Positions 17,048-26,054 of a stretch of 47,205 nucleotides of DNA are shown here, in pieces. Origin of the DNA: Chitinophaga pinensis (GTDB lineage: Bacteria; Bacteroidota; Bacteroidia; 2-12-FULL-35-15); assembly GCA_945885475.1 (NCBI GenBank), contig CAMCYR010000024.1, positions 1 to 47,205 on the forward strand. The letters are read 5' to 3'. How positions within the stretch are numbered: the stretch's first letter is position 1; the number at the start of each line of letters is the position of its first letter. The notes below the pieces were generated by a model that saw only the letters and a program-made list of their open reading frames with translations, did no database searches and was not told the origin of the DNA. The position numbers and the translations under genes were made by a program.

Positions 17048-18454
17048 TTATCCTAGCAGTGTTTTTTCTACTGCTTTTAATATTGCGAAAGCTTTTTCTG
17101 TTGTGGCTGCTTCTGCATAATTACGCAATACGGGCTCGGTTCCCGATGCACGGATCATCATCCACTCATCGTTATCGAAGAAATATTTCCAACCATCAAC
17201 AGTTTCAATACGTCTAACTTTGTAAGGACCAAATTCCGAATACTTATTGTTCTTGCAGTTTTCAACGATCGCCACTTTAACTTCCTCTTTCAAATGCATG
17301 TCGCTACGTTCAAATTTGAACGGTCCAACAATCTTATAAATCTCATCGATCAACTGATCCAATGTTTTCCCTGATTTAACCATGTATTCCCAGATTGTTA
17401 AACCCATCCATATTCCATCCCGCTCAGGAATATGTCCTTTGATAGCAATGCCTCCACTCTCTTCTCCACCCAACAATACGTCCTCATTTATCATAATGGA
17501 TGCAATGTACTTGAATCCTATTTTTGTTACTTTGTATTCCAAGCCATAGTGCTCACACATTTTTTTTACCCGTGGAGTCACAGAAAATGCATTTACAACT
17601 TTTCCGGTCATTTTTTTCTGAGTCACTAAATAATTGATCAGCAACAAAATGATATGGTGAGAATCAATAAACGCTCCTTTGCTGTTGTATAAGCCAATTC
17701 TATCTGCGTCACCATCAGTGGCTAATCCACAATCAAGATCTCCGCTTTCGGTGATAAGAGTCGAAAATGGAATCAGATTTTTATGAATCGGCTCTGGAGC
17801 TTGCCCTTCAAATCCAGGATTATAATCGCAATGCAAAAAAGTTATTTCAGGAAGTAATCTGCGCATCACATTTTGCCCGGCTCCATACATTGCATCGTAA
17901 GCGAAATTCATTTTTGTGTTCCGAATCGCATCCATGTCAAAATTCTTCTCCACATGATTAACATACATGGTCTCTAAGTCAACATATTCAATCAATCCCG
18001 ACTTCACAAAATCAGCAATCGAGAGATTTTCAACATCAACAGAATTCGACTCAGGAATAATATCTTCGATCTTTTGAATATCGTCTGGCAATAAAGGACC
18101 ACCAAAGCCACCTTTTAATTTATATCCATTATACGATGGCGGATTGTGAGATGCAGTGATAATGATACCCAACGATGTTCCTAATGTTTTTGCACCTAGA
18201 GAAATCATTGGTGTTGAAACGAAATCTTTCGCCAGATATACTTTCACTCCCGCATTTGCCAATATCTTTGCAGTTGTTTCAGCAAACAATTCACCTGCGA
18301 AACGGCAATCATGCCCTACCACTGCACTTGGTTTGTCAAAATTCTTTTTAACCCATTCTGTTGAAGCGATAGTAACTCGTGCTACATTATCAACTGTGAA
18401 ATCTTTTGCGATAATCGCTCTCCATCCATCAGTTCCAAACTTAATTTTTGTCAT
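17048..18454 (-). CDS. Phosphoglucomutase/phosphomannomutase family protein
   Basis: An alpha-D-phosphohexomutase of 468 residues that interconverts hexose 1- and 6-phosphates, feeding sugar nucleotide or glycogen metabolism. The opening KFGTDGWRAIIAKDFT is typical. The phosphoserine loop ITASHNPPSYNGYKLKGG has Ser102, DGDADR (~253) binds Mg2+, GGEESGG (~340) is the sugar-specificity loop and RASGTEP (~435) the phosphate loop. The GEESGG loop fits a glucose- or mannose-type mutase. It is a paralogue of glmM at 2387-3820, but the two diverge strongly. I chose the ATG at 18454 (MTKIKFG) over an ATG at 18496, because the extra 14 residues are not part of the domain. It follows mltG by 78 bp and may be cotranscribed with it. 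Confidence 0.88.
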   Translation of the reverse strand: MTKIKFGTDGWRAIIAKDFTVDNVARVTIASTEWVKKNFDKPSAVVGHDCRFAGELFAETTAKILANAGVKVYLAKDFVSTPMISLGAKTLGTSLGIIITASHNPPSYNGYKLKGGFGGPLLPDDIQKIEDIIPESNSVDVENLSIADFVKSGLIEYVDLETMYVNHVEKNFDMDAIRNTKMNFAYDAMYGAGQNVMRRLLPEITFLHCDYNPGFEGQAPEPIHKNLIPFSTLITESGDLDCGLATDGDADRIGLYNSKGAFIDSHHIILLLINYLVTQKKMTGKVVNAFSVTPRVKKMCEHYGLEYKVTKIGFKYIASIMINEDVLLGGEESGGIAIKGHIPERDGIWMGLTIWEYMVKSGKTLDQLIDEIYKIVGPFKFERSDMHLKEEVKVAIVENCKNNKYSEFGPYKVRRIETVDGWKYFFDNDEWMMIRASGTEPVLRNYAEAATTEKAFAILKAVEKTLLG

Positions 18455-18532
18455 AAAAAGTGTTTTTTTAAAATTAATAATTTTATTTAAAAGCAAAATG
18501 ATTCTCTTTATTCAGATATTGCCGTGTATTTT

Positions 18533-19588
18533 TTAGTGAATATTTCTAGCATTTAAAGCATCTCTGTATCTTTTCGCGTATATACAATGCTGATCATAAC
18601 TTTTTGAAAAATAGTGTTTTCCAGAAAGATCCTCCTTCGCACACATGTAAATGTAATCGTTTTGATCAAAATTGAGCACAGCATCAATCGATGATTGTTG
18701 AGCAAAACCAATTGGTCCGGGAGGCAATCCTTTATTCATATAAGTATTATAAGGAGAATTGATTCTTGTTTGTTCGAAGGAAACGCGCTGGATTTTAAAA
18801 TCACCAACGGCATATATAACAGTTGGGTCAGATTGTAAAGGCATTCTATCCTTTAAACGATTGATATACAAGCCGGCAATAACCTTTTTTTCTTCATTGT
18901 CGCAGCATTGCTCTGCCTGAACAATTGATGCCAAGGTTGAAATTTCAGTCTGTCTGAATCCAATTGAATTTGCTTTGCTCTTCCGTTCTTGATTCCAGAA
19001 TTTTTTATACTCAACTGCCATGCGCTCAAAAACCTGATCTACTGACGTGTTCCAGTAGAATTCGTAATTGCCCGGGATAAATAAAGCCTGAACATTTCCT
19101 GAATTAAAACCAAATTTATTTAAATAACCATTATCCCTTACGGCTTGATGAAGTGAAAGTGAGTCAGCTTCTATCCTCCTGCCAAGACGACTCATGAACT
19201 CATCAACGGTATGCAATCCCTTAAAATTAAATTTTATCGGTTCTTGAATTCCTGCTTTTAATAAGTTAACAAGTGCATTGTTATTCATATTGGCAAGAAT
19301 TCTGTATTTGCCGGGCTTAATAGCATTTTTATATTTTTTTCTTTCTGATAAAAGCTCGAATGTTGATCGATTTTTCAAAATATTATTTTCACCTAATATG
19401 CGAATGACATCATCAAAGGTGGAGCCAGAAGGAATATATATAATTTCCGATTTTTTGTCACCTAAATTTACATTCGATTGGTAAATGGTCTTATATCCAT
19501 AATAACCTCCTACTCCACCCAAAATAAGTGTAATAAATATTACCGCGACAACTATTTTCTTAAAAAATGAAGACTTTCCTTTGGACAT
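18533..19588 (-). CDS. mltG: Endolytic murein transglycosylase MltG (YceG family)
   Basis: Cleaves nascent glycan strands near the inner membrane and so sets peptidoglycan strand length. The 351 residues start with a short basic stretch and one membrane anchor (residues ~9-35), then a LysM-like subdomain (~45-115) with IPSGSTFDDVIRIL. The catalytic domain (~120-345) carries STLASIVQAEQ with the conserved Glu226, then INRLKDRMPLQSDPTVIYA and the C-terminal GLPPGPIG motif. The usual ASIVEKE is replaced by ASIVQAE, but the second Glu is kept. The ATG at 19588 is chosen because the -7 box covers an in-frame TTG at 19615. Downstream lies the phosphohexomutase gene. Confidence 0.92.
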   Translation of the reverse strand: MSKGKSSFFKKIVVAVIFITLILGGVGGYYGYKTIYQSNVNLGDKKSEIIYIPSGSTFDDVIRILGENNILKNRSTFELLSERKKYKNAIKPGKYRILANMNNNALVNLLKAGIQEPIKFNFKGLHTVDEFMSRLGRRIEADSLSLHQAVRDNGYLNKFGFNSGNVQALFIPGNYEFYWNTSVDQVFERMAVEYKKFWNQERKSKANSIGFRQTEISTLASIVQAEQCCDNEEKKVIAGLYINRLKDRMPLQSDPTVIYAVGDFKIQRVSFEQTRINSPYNTYMNKGLPPGPIGFAQQSSIDAVLNFDQNDYIYMCAKEDLSGKHYFSKSYDQHCIYAKRYRDALNARNIH

Positions 19589-19612
19589 TATTTTCTGTAA
19601 AATCGAGCTTAA

Positions 19613-19642
19613 CAAAGATATTAATTAAATAGTATATCGCAA
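19613..19642 (-). promoter_or_regulatory. Promoter of mltG
   Basis: On the minus strand: TTG (19642-19640), 19-nt spacer, TATCTTTG (19620-19613). Both elements and the spacing match the Bacteroidota consensus. The -7 box ends 24 bp before the mltG ATG at 19588. Confidence 0.8.
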
Positions 19643-19850
19643 TCTAATAAGTACAAATAGGATATAGATTTATAGGTTTTAAATAATAGATAGGATGGAA
19701 AACAAATTATTAATAATTGGAAATATAATCATGGAGATCTTTAAGCTATATGTCAATACTTTGCCAGAAGTGAAAAACGCCTTATCCAAAGTTTTTATTT
19801 GTATTTATTAAGATTGGCATTGAAAATATCATTCTAAATAGAATTTTAGG

Positions 19851-19858
19851 TAAATTTG
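19851..19858 (+). promoter_or_regulatory. -7 box for the DUF5916 gene
   Basis: TAAATTTG is a perfect TAnnTTTG match. It ends only 8 bp before the ATG at 19867, so the transcript would begin within a few bases of the start codon. No -33 TTG is found at 19-21 nt. Confidence 0.6.
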
Positions 19859-19866
19859 CCACCCGA

Positions 19867-22071
19867 ATGCGGCACTGCTTTTTTATAATATTCTCAGTCT
19901 TTTCAATATGCTCACTTGCGCAAAGCAAGAAAGAGCTAAAAAGCATCTGTATATATAAATCAATAGATAAAATTATTATCGATGGTGAATTAAATGAAAG
20001 CTCCTGGGATTCAGCAGAAGTAGCAGGTAATTTCAGACAAATATTTCCATTTGATACTTCCGATGCAAAATCGCAAACGATGGTACGTGTTACTTTTGAT
20101 GACAATAATCTATTTATTTCTGCAGTTTGTTTTGACTCTATCGCTGGTAAGCACATCGTGCAATCCTTGAAAAGGGATTTCTCTTATCCTATTAACGATG
20201 CTTTTGCTGTTTATTTAGATTGTTTAAACGATCAGACAAACGGTTTTTGCTTTGGTGTTAATCCATTGGGTGTGCAGCGTGAAGGATTGTTGTCAAACGG
20301 CGGCGGTCAGGGTGTTACAACAATTTGGGACAATAAATGGACGTCAGAAGTTAAGATTTCTGAGAATAAATGGGTAGTCGAAATGGCTATTCCATTTAAA
20401 AGCTTGAGGTATAAAACAGGTGTTGAAACATGGAGGATTAACTTTTCAAGAAACGATCTAAAAAGAAATGAAAATTCTGTATGGGCTCCGGTTCCGAGGA
20501 ATTTTAACGTGGCGTCTTTAGCCTTTACAGGGAAAATGGAATTTAATGATGCTAAGAAAAAAAGTTCTTCCAATATTTCAATTATTCCTTATCTCACCGG
20601 TGGCGTTTCAAGGGATTATATAAGTCAGAAAAAGGAACAATTCACCTACAATGGCGGATTGGATGCTAAAATTGCGATTACCTCTTCATTGAATCTTGAT
20701 GTGACCATCAATCCTGATTTTTCTCAGGTTGAAGTAGATCGTCAGGTGACAAACTTATCCCGTTTTAGCATTTTTTTTCCGGAAAGAAGAACGTTCTTTA
20801 TTGAAAACAGCGATCTATTTGAACGTTTTGGTTTTCGTCAAATCAGACCATTTTTCTCAAGAAATATCGGATTATATAAAGGGCAAGTTATTCCTATTCT
20901 TGGTGGATTCAGATTAAGCGGAAACATAAATAAGAACTGGAGAATCGGTTTGATGAGCATGCAAACGGAGCACAAACGTGAACTCGGACTTGAAAGCCAG
21001 AATTATTCTGTAGCCGCCGTTTCAAGGAATATTTTTAAACGGTCAAATCTATCCTTCATCTTCGTCAATAAGCAGGAAGTGACAACAAAAGGTATTTCTG
21101 ATAACCGCTTTAACCGCATTGCCGGAGTTGATTTTAATTTACAATCAGCAAATAACAAATGGTTCGGTAAAATCTTTTATCATTATTCCTTTACTGCTCA
21201 AAACCTGGCAAATGCTTCTGCAAATGCTTCATTTCTTAGTTATTCAACACCTAAATTCTCATGGGAATGGAATCATGAATACGTTGAAAAAAACTTTTTA
21301 GCAGATGTGGGATTTGTTCCCCGGATTTATTTCTATGATCCACAAACCCGTTTAACCTCAAGAGAAACCTATTTAAGAATTGAACCGAGTCTGCGCTATA
21401 AATTTTATCCGAAATCCAAAATCGTCAACAATCACTTTCCGGAAGTTTATGTCAGTCATTATTTAGATTCTGCAAAGCGCTCTACCGAATATCTATATCA
21501 ATTATCTTATAATTTTAGCTTTCAAAACTCCAGCACTTTTTCGGTGAAGTATAGAAAAAACTACATTAAATTAAGGATTCCAGTGGATATTTCATTTACT
21601 GGTAAAACACCAATTCCCAATGATGATTATTATTTTGAAAATGTACTTGCAACATTCACTTCCAGTTCGATAAGACCGCTTTTCGGAAACGCTACAATCG
21701 ATTACGGTACTTTTTATAGCGGAACTAAACTTACGTATTCAGGAGAGTTAAATTATAGAAAACAACCCTGGGGTGTTTTTGGAATCAGCTTTTCTCAGGA
21801 TGAAATAATTTTACCAAATCCATATTCGAACGCATACATCACCTTGATTGGACCCAAAATTGAATTAAGTTTTACGAAAAATATTTTCTTTACAACCTTT
21901 GCTCAATACAATACCCAGCTGAATAATACAAACATCAATTGTAGATTGCAATGGCGATTTAAGCCGATGTCGGATCTGTATATTGTCTACACCGACAACT
22001 ACTACTCTATTGACATGACCAAAAAGAACAAGGCACTGGTCATTAAATTAATTTATTGGATCAGCGTATAA
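19867..22071 (+). CDS. CBM9-like / DUF5916 outer-membrane protein
   Basis: A 734-residue exported protein. A Sec signal peptide (first ~18 residues, ending SLAQ) is followed by a carbohydrate-binding family 9-like beta-sandwich (~30-190) with IDGELNESSWDSA, then by the DUF5916 region to the C-terminus. That region is rich in alternating aromatic strands and the motif LDVTINPDFSQVEVDRQVTNLSRFSIFFPERRTFF, which is characteristic of the family (positions ~270-315; segments given in short: NPDFSQVE, FPERRTFFIEN). The strand pattern predicts a beta-barrel in the outer membrane. Its biochemical role is not known in general. Its stop codon directly abuts the stop of the convergent multiheme cytochrome gene. 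A -7 box lies 8 bp before the ATG. A second DUF5916 locus, collapsed, lies at 32533-32912. Confidence 0.85.
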   Translation: MRHCFFIIFSVFSICSLAQSKKELKSICIYKSIDKIIIDGELNESSWDSAEVAGNFRQIFPFDTSDAKSQTMVRVTFDDNNLFISAVCFDSIAGKHIVQSLKRDFSYPINDAFAVYLDCLNDQTNGFCFGVNPLGVQREGLLSNGGGQGVTTIWDNKWTSEVKISENKWVVEMAIPFKSLRYKTGVETWRINFSRNDLKRNENSVWAPVPRNFNVASLAFTGKMEFNDAKKKSSSNISIIPYLTGGVSRDYISQKKEQFTYNGGLDAKIAITSSLNLDVTINPDFSQVEVDRQVTNLSRFSIFFPERRTFFIENSDLFERFGFRQIRPFFSRNIGLYKGQVIPILGGFRLSGNINKNWRIGLMSMQTEHKRELGLESQNYSVAAVSRNIFKRSNLSFIFVNKQEVTTKGISDNRFNRIAGVDFNLQSANNKWFGKIFYHYSFTAQNLANASANASFLSYSTPKFSWEWNHEYVEKNFLADVGFVPRIYFYDPQTRLTSRETYLRIEPSLRYKFYPKSKIVNNHFPEVYVSHYLDSAKRSTEYLYQLSYNFSFQNSSTFSVKYRKNYIKLRIPVDISFTGKTPIPNDDYYFENVLATFTSSSIRPLFGNATIDYGTFYSGTKLTYSGELNYRKQPWGVFGISFSQDEIILPNPYSNAYITLIGPKIELSFTKNIFFTTFAQYNTQLNNTNINCRLQWRFKPMSDLYIVYTDNYYSIDMTKKNKALVIKLIYWISV

Positions 22072-24099
22072 TTAGTTCAATTTTTTTAATTGTATTAAAA
22101 TGATCTTCGCTTGTTCGTTCTCCGGGTTCTTTTTTAATACACTTTTTAATACAACTTCTGCTTCTTTGTATTTTTTCTGATAGATCTTTAAACCTGCTAC
22201 ATTCATCAAAAGCGATTCGTAATCAGGATCCAATGCCAACGCTTTGTTGTATAGCTCTTCTGCTTTTAGCACATTCCCCGAAACAAGATTCGCATAGCCT
22301 AAATTATTTATTGCCTGTACAAATTTCGGACTTTCATTCACCACATCGTTCAAAACTGTAATTGCTTCAGGAACCCTTTTCATTGCTAATAATGAAGCAC
22401 CCAACTTGTTCCTAAATTCAGGATTATATGCAGAAAGATCGCATGCCTTTTTATAAAACGTATAGGCGGAAGGTATGTCTCCCAAAATATAGTATGCCTC
22501 TCCTATCCGATATGTAGTCCATGCGTTTGCATTGTCCCACGACTTTTTATTCAATGGTTTTTTAAGCTTGTCGATATCTCCTATCTGATTTAAGTAGAAT
22601 ACAATTTTCTTGTAATCCATTTTTATGAAATTCAAATGAACCAGTAATTCGAAATTACGGATCACATCTTCCTTTGTTTTATCAGAAAGATAAAATTGTG
22701 CTGAATCTAAATATTCTACCTTATACTCAAACTTATCATATTGCTGGATATAGGCTTTTGCCTTGATATAATTGTCTGGATTTTTTTCGTTGATTGCACA
22801 CAAACCGATAAATTCTTTTACTTTTTGTATCTCCTCCTTTTTCATTGGTTTGCGAATATAATGATCGTGAACGCTCACATGTGGAATGTCGATCGACCCT
22901 GAATTGGGCATATGACAACTCACACAATTATCATTCACTTTTACCCGTACTTCTTCTTTTTCGGAGCACAAATTGTTTTTTGTTGATGAACTATGGCAGT
23001 TTTTACAAGCAGTATTAAATATCTCTTTTCCTGTTACTTTAACGCTTAAATGCGGATTGTGACATGTCACGCAAGTAAGGGAATTCTTGTATGGCTTCAA
23101 GGACTTCTTATCCGTCTCTGGATTGAAACTTTTGATGAAACATTTGCTTTGTTTCAATCTGTCGGCATGTGAGGCCATTATGAATTCATTATCGGCATTC
23201 TTGTATCGTGGTAAAAAAGTGGTCATGTAATCAGATAACTTCATTCCCGGTTTAAAATCGAAAAATGATTTCCCCTCTTTTAAGACTGTATTCCCTTGCA
23301 GATGGCAACGCTGACAAACATCAAATTGTCTATCGATCGGTAATTTAGCCGGGTTCACAATAGAATAATCAATATACTTTGATGTATCAATTTTAGTTCC
23401 TGTTGATCGCTGCTGAACATGAATACTGCCAGGACCATGACAGCGCTCGCAGTTTACACCTTCAGGCAAGGCATTGAACTTGTTTTCTGAGCCCTCCACA
23501 AAGTCGGGCAAAGAGTTATGGCAACTCATACACTCCAATCCAATCTTTCTTGAAAATCGGGTATTAAAGCCATTTTCAAATCCTGGAGGGAAATCCCATT
23601 TTTGTTTTTGAGTATAAAAGGTCATGGGCATTTGGTGTAAATAACCATTCGAACTTGTGATGTGTGAATTGGTATGATGCCCCGAACCAACTATGTAATC
23701 TACTTTCTCAATTCGTTTGTAAACAGTATCTTTCCCCTGCAAACGAAACTCCATTATAAACAAGCTGTCCTTTTTCCAGAATGGATGATAATAAAAGTCT
23801 TTAAATTTATCATAGATAACGGTGTGCTCGGAATATTTAGCGGCACTTTTTTGTTTGCTCGCATGGTCGAAACTTTTTCCCATTCCTGTTTCGATATAGG
23901 AATTGTAAATATCCTGATGACAAAGTTTACACTGACTCATACCGACATATCGTGCCGTGTCACTGTGATTTAGGTATACCTGCTCGCTTTCAGATTTAGT
24001 ATCGGCTGACTTTTGTGCTGTATCTCCACAGTACGTCAAAAACAGTATAAGTGTTAATAGCGAAATAAAAGCAACTATTTTTTGAGAAAGGATTTTCAT
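22072..24099 (-). CDS. Seven-heme c-type cytochrome lipoprotein with TPR tail
   Basis: A 675-residue exported electron-transfer candidate. The N-terminus is a lipoprotein signal (LTYCGD), so it should be anchored to a membrane on the periplasmic side. Seven CxxCH heme-attachment motifs are seen, in order: CKLCH, CMSCH, CERCH, CQRCH, CVTCH, CKNCH and CVSCH. They are spread over residues ~57 to ~397, in the style of cytochrome c554-like domains. The C-terminal ~200 residues hold TPR repeats (AITVLNDVV, KAEELYNKALALDPDYE). The redox partner is unknown. It follows the GNAT gene by 21 bp on the same strand and ends exactly where the convergent DUF5916 gene ends, with no terminator visible between them. 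Cytochrome maturation genes are not in the window. Confidence 0.88.
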   Translation of the reverse strand: MKILSQKIVAFISLLTLILFLTYCGDTAQKSADTKSESEQVYLNHSDTARYVGMSQCKLCHQDIYNSYIETGMGKSFDHASKQKSAAKYSEHTVIYDKFKDFYYHPFWKKDSLFIMEFRLQGKDTVYKRIEKVDYIVGSGHHTNSHITSSNGYLHQMPMTFYTQKQKWDFPPGFENGFNTRFSRKIGLECMSCHNSLPDFVEGSENKFNALPEGVNCERCHGPGSIHVQQRSTGTKIDTSKYIDYSIVNPAKLPIDRQFDVCQRCHLQGNTVLKEGKSFFDFKPGMKLSDYMTTFLPRYKNADNEFIMASHADRLKQSKCFIKSFNPETDKKSLKPYKNSLTCVTCHNPHLSVKVTGKEIFNTACKNCHSSSTKNNLCSEKEEVRVKVNDNCVSCHMPNSGSIDIPHVSVHDHYIRKPMKKEEIQKVKEFIGLCAINEKNPDNYIKAKAYIQQYDKFEYKVEYLDSAQFYLSDKTKEDVIRNFELLVHLNFIKMDYKKIVFYLNQIGDIDKLKKPLNKKSWDNANAWTTYRIGEAYYILGDIPSAYTFYKKACDLSAYNPEFRNKLGASLLAMKRVPEAITVLNDVVNESPKFVQAINNLGYANLVSGNVLKAEELYNKALALDPDYESLLMNVAGLKIYQKKYKEAEVVLKSVLKKNPENEQAKIILIQLKKLN

Positions 24100-24120
24100 T
24101 CAAATTTTAATTAAAAAAAT

Positions 24121-24639
24121 CTAGCAGATTCGTTGAAGAAGAAGTTCATCTTTGAAAGATTCGCCATCACGAACCCATTGTTTTTTCATTCCTGTAATTT
24201 GAAATCCGTGTTTTTGAAAAAGTAAAATACTTGGCTCATTATCGATTGTTATATTGCAGTATAACTGATGAAGATTCAATACAGAAAAGCAATAGTCCAT
24301 CAATAAACTGAGTGATTCAGAAGCATATCCTTTTTTTCGATCTGCTTTTTCTGCGATAAGAATACCAACACCTGCACGGAGATGGTTTGGGTCAAAATCG
24401 AAAAGATCGATGCTACCAATAGCTTTATTCTCTTCATTGCAAATGATCAGTCGCAGTTGCTTAACCGAATAAATATCCTGATGTGAACTTGTGATGTATT
24501 GCTCCAGCACAAAACGGGAAAAAGGTGATTGTGTATTGCTTACCATCCATGTTTCTGTATCATTTTCCCATTGATATAAAACATCAATATCTGATGGTTC
24601 AATAGCGCGGAGTTGAATGTGTTGTCCTTTTAATTTCAT
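24121..24639 (-). CDS. GNAT family N-acetyltransferase
   Basis: A 172-residue single-domain acetyl-CoA-dependent acetyltransferase, closest in style to the RimJ/RimL/SpeG group. It has the N-terminal IQLRAIEPSDIDVLYQWEND typical of that group. The central GVGILIAEKADRKKGYASESL (motif A, positions ~91-111) has the R/Q-x-x-G-x-G/A-like pyrophosphate-binding loop (RKKGYA). A C-terminal IDNEPSILLFQKHGF matches motif B. The acceptor could be a ribosomal protein, a polyamine or another small amine; the sequence does not decide. It lies 67 bp downstream of the unknown 186-residue gene and 21 bp upstream of the multiheme cytochrome gene, so it is part of a minus-strand gene run. Confidence 0.85.
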   Translation of the reverse strand: MKLKGQHIQLRAIEPSDIDVLYQWENDTETWMVSNTQSPFSRFVLEQYITSSHQDIYSVKQLRLIICNEENKAIGSIDLFDFDPNHLRAGVGILIAEKADRKKGYASESLSLLMDYCFSVLNLHQLYCNITIDNEPSILLFQKHGFQITGMKKQWVRDGESFKDELLLQRIC

Positions 24640-24706
24640 TGTTGATTATTGTTTCACAGCTTATATTAGAGAGGTTTTCCAAAGCATCTATTTTCAAAAA
24701 TATTGT

Positions 24707-25267
24707 TTAGCGCGCCCTGTCTTTGTATTCATTCCTTACAGAAGCAATTCCCTCGTTTATCTCTTTGTTTGTATATATCGGCAAGTTGTAGCTGTTTTGA
24801 TCTACATTCAAAGATGAAACGGAATCGATTAATCCTTCTGCATCCAGCAGAGGCAACAATTCATACAAATAGTTTATCTCTTTCAGCTGCAAATTATATA
24901 CTTCTTCGAAAAATAATTTAATAGGACTGAGGCAGGTTGCCACTCCGATATCCACACGTTCAAATTGCTCAACATTGGTAATAAAATATTCCCTAAGATA
25001 GGTTTCGCTGAAAGTTGGATGAGATTTTATTTTAATGAACAGTGTAGGGATTTTCCGTAGAGAAGAATTTTTTATCAATGCCGGAACAGGTTTGTTAATA
25101 TCTCGACCCTTAATAGATAAAGAGTGGTATTTTTTATCCATGATCATTCCGATATGAGGAGGAATTCGGGTGGCATGAATAAGGGCAATATAGATCCCTT
25201 TTAGCAATTCCGATTCGTTAAATTGCCTATCGATCTTTAGCTTATATGTTATTGCTTCCTGTAACAT
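24707..25267 (-). CDS. Unknown conserved-looking protein downstream of dapF
   Basis: I do not recognise a family. The 186 residues have no signal peptide or membrane helix and read as a compact alpha/beta protein. Segments include IYIALIHATRIPPHIGMIMDKKYHS near residue 26 (short form: HATRIPPHIGM), the lysine-rich LFIKIKSHPTF and a C-terminal helix-rich half (FFEEVYNLQLKEINYLYELLPLLDAEGL, ~115-145). Its ATG overlaps the dapF stop by one base (TAATG), so it is translationally coupled to dapF. Codon use matches its neighbours, which argues for a real resident gene. A link to cell-wall precursor synthesis is suggested only by position. Confidence 0.7.
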   Translation of the reverse strand: MLQEAITYKLKIDRQFNESELLKGIYIALIHATRIPPHIGMIMDKKYHSLSIKGRDINKPVPALIKNSSLRKIPTLFIKIKSHPTFSETYLREYFITNVEQFERVDIGVATCLSPIKLFFEEVYNLQLKEINYLYELLPLLDAEGLIDSVSSLNVDQNSYNLPIYTNKEINEGIASVRNEYKDRAR

Positions 25268-26049
25268 TAAATTGTTATTTCGCCTTTAAAAACGAATGTA
25301 GCAGAGCCTTCTAGCCAAATATCCGTAAATGAATTATCATCATGCTTAACGAATTTTACTTTTAAATCACCGCCCAATGTCTTGATATCACAATAATCCT
25401 GTCCGGTTGAAACACTTTTTATTGCTGCTACCAATGCAGCTGCAGTAACACCTGTTCCGCAAGAATATGTTTCGTCCTCTACTCCACGCTCGTAAGTGCG
25501 GACAAATAGGTCGTTCAATTGCTTTTCAACAAAGTTGACATTTGTACCTTCCACTTTAAATCGCTCATTCGTGCGGATGGATCGGCCTTCCTCAAAAACA
25601 TTGAAATTCCTGACATCATTCACAAAAGCAACATAATGTGGTGAACCGGTATTTAAATAACAATGGTCTACATTCAATTCGACTTTGCTTACATCATTCA
25701 TTTTTAAACTAATAAAAGCAGGACGCACTGATGCTTCGTGCTCACCATCGGAAGCAAGAAAATATGCTGTTGTTTTTACAAGGCCCAATGTTCTTGCAAA
25801 TTCAACGATACAGCGACCTCCATTTCCACACATACTACTTTCTTTCCCATCCGAATTATAATAAATCATTTCGAAGTCATAACCAACTTTGGACTGAAGG
25901 AGCATTAATCCGTCAGCACCAATCCCGAATCTTCTGTGACAAAGCTTCGCTACTAATGCAGAATCTTCAGGATTGAATTTCAGCTCCCTGTTATCGATAA
26001 TGATAAAGTCGTTTCCTGTCCCATGATATTTATAAAAGGTAAGTTGCAT
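25267..26049 (-). CDS. dapF: Diaminopimelate epimerase
   Basis: Converts LL- to meso-diaminopimelate by a cofactor-free two-base mechanism, giving the precursor of peptidoglycan and lysine. The 260 residues form two similar domains. The two catalytic cysteines are Cys74 in MCGNGGRC and Cys197 in SCGTGVTAAA. The opening FYKYHGTGNDFIIID and the substrate-binding NTGSPHYV (~133) are also family hallmarks. It begins 5 bp after the preceding membrane-protein gene and overlaps the next gene by one base, so it sits in the middle of an operon. dapA lies elsewhere in the window (31422-32312). Confidence 0.96.
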   Translation of the reverse strand: MQLTFYKYHGTGNDFIIIDNRELKFNPEDSALVAKLCHRRFGIGADGLMLLQSKVGYDFEMIYYNSDGKESSMCGNGGRCIVEFARTLGLVKTTAYFLASDGEHEASVRPAFISLKMNDVSKVELNVDHCYLNTGSPHYVAFVNDVRNFNVFEEGRSIRTNERFKVEGTNVNFVEKQLNDLFVRTYERGVEDETYSCGTGVTAAALVAAIKSVSTGQDYCDIKTLGGDLKVKFVKHDDNSFTDIWLEGSATFVFKGEITI

Positions 26050-26054
26050 CTGGA

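Noticed and set aside
19695-19811. 38-codon ORF upstream of the DUF5916 gene (MENKLLIIGNIIMEIFK...)
   Set aside because: It has a GATAGG before the ATG but no promoter, no family and low-complexity composition. It could easily be chance in A/T-rich DNA.
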